A stretch of DNA of 31,725 nucleotides, taken from positions 1 to 31,725 of the forward strand of contig JAUCBJ010005990.1 in NCBI GenBank assembly GCA_032718475.1, given 5' to 3'. The position numbers were made by a program, and so were the translations under genes. Within the stretch, counting starts at the first letter, position 1; every line of letters begins with the position of its first letter. Shown here piece after piece: positions 28,464-31,725 of the stretch. A model generated the notes under the pieces. That model saw only the letters and a list, made by a program, of their open reading frames with translations, was not told the origin of the DNA and ran no database searches. This DNA is from Nemertoderma westbladi (Eukaryota > Xenacoelomorpha > Nemertodermatida > Nemertodermatidae).

Positions 28464-31400
28464 TTAGTTAATTACGTATTCTAACGAAAAGTAGTGTGTT
28501 TTCAGCCGCGACTTAAACAATTCCACGGTGTGTGCACTGCGGACCGAATAAGGGAGAGCGTTCCATAAACGGGGCCCGGCAACTGAGAAAGCCCGCCTCC
28601 CGTAACTTTCTAGCCGATAACGAGGCGCAACCAGAGTTAGTTCATCATCACCTGAACGCAGAGAACGATGAGGAATGTACCGGGTCAGCAAATTCTTTAA
28701 ATAGCTCGGAGCATAGCCATTGATACACTTATATACTATAAGTACAATCTTAAAGTCAATGCGTCGCAATACAGGCAACCAGTGGAGATATTTGAGCACA
28801 GGTTTAATATGTTCTCGTTTCTTTGTGCCTGTTAGTAGGCGCGCCGCAGAGTTCTGGACATATTGTAGTTTGTTTATATATTTGTCTGGCAATCCATAAT
28901 ATAACGAATTGTTATTGTCTAAAGAGCTGGTGATAAATGCGTGGATTAGCGTTTCGAGGTCATGTTTTGCTAAACACCGCCGTATTTTTGATAGATTTCG
29001 GATGTGGAAAAACGCACTGCGAACAGTTAGAGATATTTGTTTACTGAACGTCATATAATGATCCATAGTAAAGCCGATATTGCGGGCATCGGTGGTGCAG
29101 CCCACCACGTCGTTACCAATACGTATTTGTGGGTTGTCAACTGATGTGCCAAATCGCGACTGCAGTAGCAGCACTTCGGTTTTCATCTTGAGCATATATG
29201 TGTACATCCATTTCTGAATATCATTTAGGCAATCCTCAGTCACCTGAACTGCTGAATCAATATTTACAGATTTGAAACTGATATATATTTGAGTATCATC
29301 AGCATACAGATGGTATGATAAACCATGCTTTTTTATTACAGCAGATAAAGAGCGTGTATAAATTGTAAATAGTAGCGGTCCGAGCACAGAACCTTGTGGC
29401 AATCCATACTTTAGGTCTCTGTATGTAGAATAATGACTACCAACACGAACTTGCTGTTTACGATCAGACAAATATGATTTGAACCATTTAAGTGCATTTC
29501 CAGTTATCCCTATATCAGACTTAAGAATTTCTAGGAGTTTCTCATGTTCAACCGTGTCGAACACTGCAGATAAATCCAAGAGAACAACTAGCACTGCTGA
29601 ACCTGAGTCGATGCTGCGGAGAATAGAATCATTTACTGAAAGAAGTGCTGTTTCTGTTCCGTGGTGGTGCCTGTATGCGCTTTGCATCGGCTCATGTAGG
29701 TTGTGAAGATTCATATATTGAATCAGCTGGTTTGCGACGACCTTTTCTATTAATTTCGAAATGTAAAGCAAGTTGGAGACCGGCCTGAAGTTTTTAAGAA
29801 TTTCTGGGTCCAATTTTATCTTCTTAAGGACTGGTGTTAACACTGCCTCCTTAAACAGAGATGGAACTGTACCCATAGACAATGACATATTAATAATACA
29901 GGTAATAAGAGGCAGCAGCAGATTGATGGACAGCTTGACCAAGCTCGTCGGCATCGGGTCGCGCGGACTCGTTTTAGATTTCGAGTTATTTATAAGTTCC
30001 TTCGTCTCCTCAGTGGAAATTTCACGGAAAGAGCTAAATCCTTGATCCGTAACCGTTGGGGTGTGAAAAGCCGCCGGGTCACCCAGTCCAATAGGGTGAG
30101 ATTTCGTTTCCGTCGGTGTCGCCATTCCCGCCAATGTCGGACGAACTAGTATAGGAATTGTTTCCGTATGAGCAACCGGCCCAATCGATTGGGCGTTTAC
30201 TTCGGTCAGAACAGTGGGCCCAATCAATGGCCGAGAGCCTTGTTGAGGGTGTAATATATCTCTCCGTATACCTTCAATCTTTTTGTCGAAATAATCTCCG
30301 AATACGTTAGCTAACTCCTCATCAGATTCTCGTTCCGGTAGACAATTCTTCTTGCGATATAATAGTTTATTGATTACAGAATATAGCATCTTTTGGTTAC
30401 CTGAATTATTTCTAATTATATCCCCATAGTAGGATTCCTTTGCAAATACAATAGCATCTGAAACCACTTTGCACTGAGTTCTAAAAGCAATACAATCCAC
30501 TGTAAGTCTAGTTTTATGGTATTTCCGTTCCAACCGCCGGCGCTTCCTCTTTTCCTTAGCTATGTCCTCACTATACCAGGCAGCCTTGATTTCTGTACGT
30601 ACAGTCTTACGTTTCTCCGGGGCATGTATATCCATGATGGTTGTAAGGGTATCATTATATAGTTGCACAACATCGTCAATATTGTTACTATATTGTGGCT
30701 GGCAACACAAAGAATTGCGCAAATCATTTGTGAAATCATCTAACTTGATATTTTTAATATTTCTATATGTGAAAGATTCTGTGGTCACCACAGGCTTCGA
30801 AAGATTCAGATTGAAATGAACTGCGTAGTGGTCGGACAGGCCAATGTCCCGAGCATACACATTCTTGTACATGTGAGACTCATCATTATGTGTAACTACT
30901 AAATCCAACGTATGGCCATGTCTATGGGTCGGCCCGTTAACTAACTGAACTAGACCAAAACAACTAAGGATATTATTAAATTCTATAGCGTCCATATCAG
31001 ACGAAACGTCAACATGGAAATTAAAATCCCCAACAATAGCAATTACTCCCAGTTTTGTAATTGTATGTTGCATGAAGTCAGCAAATTGTTCAAAGAATAA
31101 ATTAGCTGTAAGCCCATTTTCACGGGAGGGATATGTACGATATATGATGATGATCCGAGTAAGTGTGTAACTGTGTGTCATTGTGAACTCAATGTACTCA
31201 AAGCTGGCGTATACTAGATCACACGGACAGCGTTTCAATTTCAGACATAATCTATATATGCAGGCCACGCCTCCACCCCTAGATCGGGTTCTTGGCTCGT
31301 CTCGTAGTGTGTAACCCCTGGGACATATTTCACCAACCACCTTATTGTCATCTGCAGTTCCTTTTAACCACGATTCTGTTATTGCCATAATATCAATCTT

Positions 31401-31725
31401 GTTGTCCACCATATAGTCCTTAATAAAAGCTGCCTTGTTGTTGACAGATTGAGCATTTAATACGCATATATTGATTAAGTCCTTCGTGACAGGTGCACTG
31501 GGAGGCACAGTAGCTGAGACTGTTTCAGACGCAGCTGCAGAAACCAGTGTATTCACAGGAGCAGACACAGAGACCAGCGGGTTAACTGGAGCAGACACAG
31601 AGACCAGCGGGTTAACTGGAGCAGACACAGAGACCAGCGGGTTGACTGGAGCAGACACAGAGACCAGCGGGTTAACTGGAGCAGACACAGTGACCAGCGG
31701 TTTAACTGGAGCAGACACAGAGACC
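28464..31725 (-). CDS. CR1/L2-like LINE ORF2: endonuclease plus reverse transcriptase, N-terminus off-window
   Basis: An uninterrupted frame of about 1,085 codons, open to the right edge, so the start is not seen. Residues 1-60 are 10-residue repeats (VSAPVNPLVS). Residues 82-310 form an AP-like endonuclease with all motifs: N88, ITESWL (Glu 115), YR in IIIIYRTYPS, GDFNFHVD (230-237), HTLDLVVT and SDH (295-297). The reverse transcriptase spans about 600-830: NFRPVSNL, motif A LLDLSAVFD (713-721), motif B GLPQGSVLGPLLF, motif C YADD (805-808). The C-terminal domain has LHWLPV, RIDFKI, LRSGDD, AFSVAGPRLWNALP and FKSRLKTHYF, a signature I associate with CR1/L2-type elements. The endonuclease nicks target DNA and the RT copies the element RNA there. 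With no stop, frameshift or lost catalytic residue, it is the best-preserved gene here and could encode an active enzyme. ORF1, if any, is beyond the edge. Confidence 0.92.
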   Translation of the reverse strand, partial: VSVSAPVKPLVTVSAPVNPLVSVSAPVNPLVSVSAPVNPLVSVSAPVNPLVSVSAPVNTLVSAAASETVSATVPPSAPVTKDLINICVLNAQSVNNKAAFIKDYMVDNKIDIMAITESWLKGTADDNKVVGEICPRGYTLRDEPRTRSRGGGVACIYRLCLKLKRCPCDLVYASFEYIEFTMTHSYTLTRIIIIYRTYPSRENGLTANLFFEQFADFMQHTITKLGVIAIVGDFNFHVDVSSDMDAIEFNNILSCFGLVQLVNGPTHRHGHTLDLVVTHNDESHMYKNVYARDIGLSDHYAVHFNLNLSKPVVTTESFTYRNIKNIKLDDFTNDLRNSLCCQPQYSNNIDDVVQLYNDTLTTIMDIHAPEKRKTVRTEIKAAWYSEDIAKEKRKRRRLERKYHKTRLTVDCIAFRTQCKVVSDAIVFAKESYYGDIIRNNSGNQKMLYSVINKLLYRKKNCLPERESDEELANVFGDYFDKKIEGIRRDILHPQQGSRPLIGPTVLTEVNAQSIGPVAHTETIPILVRPTLAGMATPTETKSHPIGLGDPAAFHTPTVTDQGFSSFREISTEETKELINNSKSKTSPRDPMPTSLVKLSINLLLPLITCIINMSLSMGTVPSLFKEAVLTPVLKKIKLDPEILKNFRPVSNLLYISKLIEKVVANQLIQYMNLHNLHEPMQSAYRHHHGTETALLSVNDSILRSIDSGSAVLVVLLDLSAVFDTVEHEKLLEILKSDIGITGNALKWFKSYLSDRKQQVRVGSHYSTYRDLKYGLPQGSVLGPLLFTIYTRSLSAVIKKHGLSYHLYADDTQIYISFKSVNIDSAVQVTEDCLNDIQKWMYTYMLKMKTEVLLLQSRFGTSVDNPQIRIGNDVVGCTTDARNIGFTMDHYMTFSKQISLTVRSAFFHIRNLSKIRRCLAKHDLETLIHAFITSSLDNNNSLYYGLPDKYINKLQYVQNSAARLLTGTKKREHIKPVLKYLHWLPVLRRIDFKIVLIVYKCINGYAPSYLKNLLTRYIPHRSLRSGDDELTLVAPRYRLESYGRRAFSVAGPRLWNALPYSVRSAHTVELFKSRLKTHYFSLEYVIN
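31544..31725 (-). repeat. 30-bp tandem repeat at the ORF2 N-terminus
   Basis: About six units of exactly 30 bp, each encoding VSAPVNPLVS in frame, continuing off the window edge. Most units are near-identical, with changes such as Asn to Lys or Pro to Thr in edge units. The repeat precedes the endonuclease domain by about 20 residues and is probably a flexible linker. Confidence 0.93.

Overview
This is animal genomic DNA built almost entirely from transposable elements and satellite arrays. No conventional host gene, rRNA or stand-alone tRNA gene was recognised. The mix (two non-LTR retrotransposon clades, a BEL/Pao-like LTR element, a foldback element, hAT-like and palindromic MITEs, a tRNA-derived SINE) fits an AT-rich invertebrate, perhaps marine. 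I cannot name a taxon.

Layout. 1-560: leader and N-terminal gag of an LTR-element copy on the plus strand, running into a 16-bp satellite (561-3487, about 180 units). 3488-5515: unannotated AT-rich DNA. 5516-7249 and 7561-9418: two decayed minus-strand LINE copies of one clade; the second is 5'-truncated and has a 12-bp target-site duplication (TSD). 9461-19183: a complete minus-strand LTR element (LTRs 9461-10038 and 18605-19183, 5-bp TSD AATCA) related to the element at the window start. 20193-21607: a 1.4-kb palindromic element. 21872-22445: a small hAT-like element. 23131-23270: a palindromic minisatellite. 23659-24848: a long-terminal-inverted-repeat element containing a SINE. 25101-25574 and 27495-27540: a LINE 3' end whose last 66 bp are tandemly repeated, split by a foldback element (25575-27486, 8-bp TSD). 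28464-31725: a nearly intact CR1/L2-like LINE ORF running off the right edge.

The most unusual item is the 9.7-kb LTR element. I find no reverse transcriptase, RNase H or integrase in it. Read along its coding (minus) strand it has a charged coiled-coil gag-like frame, an Asn-rich segment with 20-residue repeats, a half zinc knuckle, a BEL/Pao-type aspartic protease, an approximately 49-bp satellite, a region resembling DEDDy 3'-5' exonucleases (RNase D/WRN/EXD1 type), and a second protein with three CCHC knuckles. Several in-frame stops interrupt it. It looks like a non-autonomous but gene-bearing retroelement that would need reverse transcriptase and integrase from elsewhere.

The insertion order can be partly read. 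LINE 2 entered first at TACGAATGTTCT, and the LTR element then entered the (AAT)n tract 26 bp beyond it. The foldback element entered an already amplified LINE-tail array, because removing it and one TSD copy restores an exact 66-bp unit.
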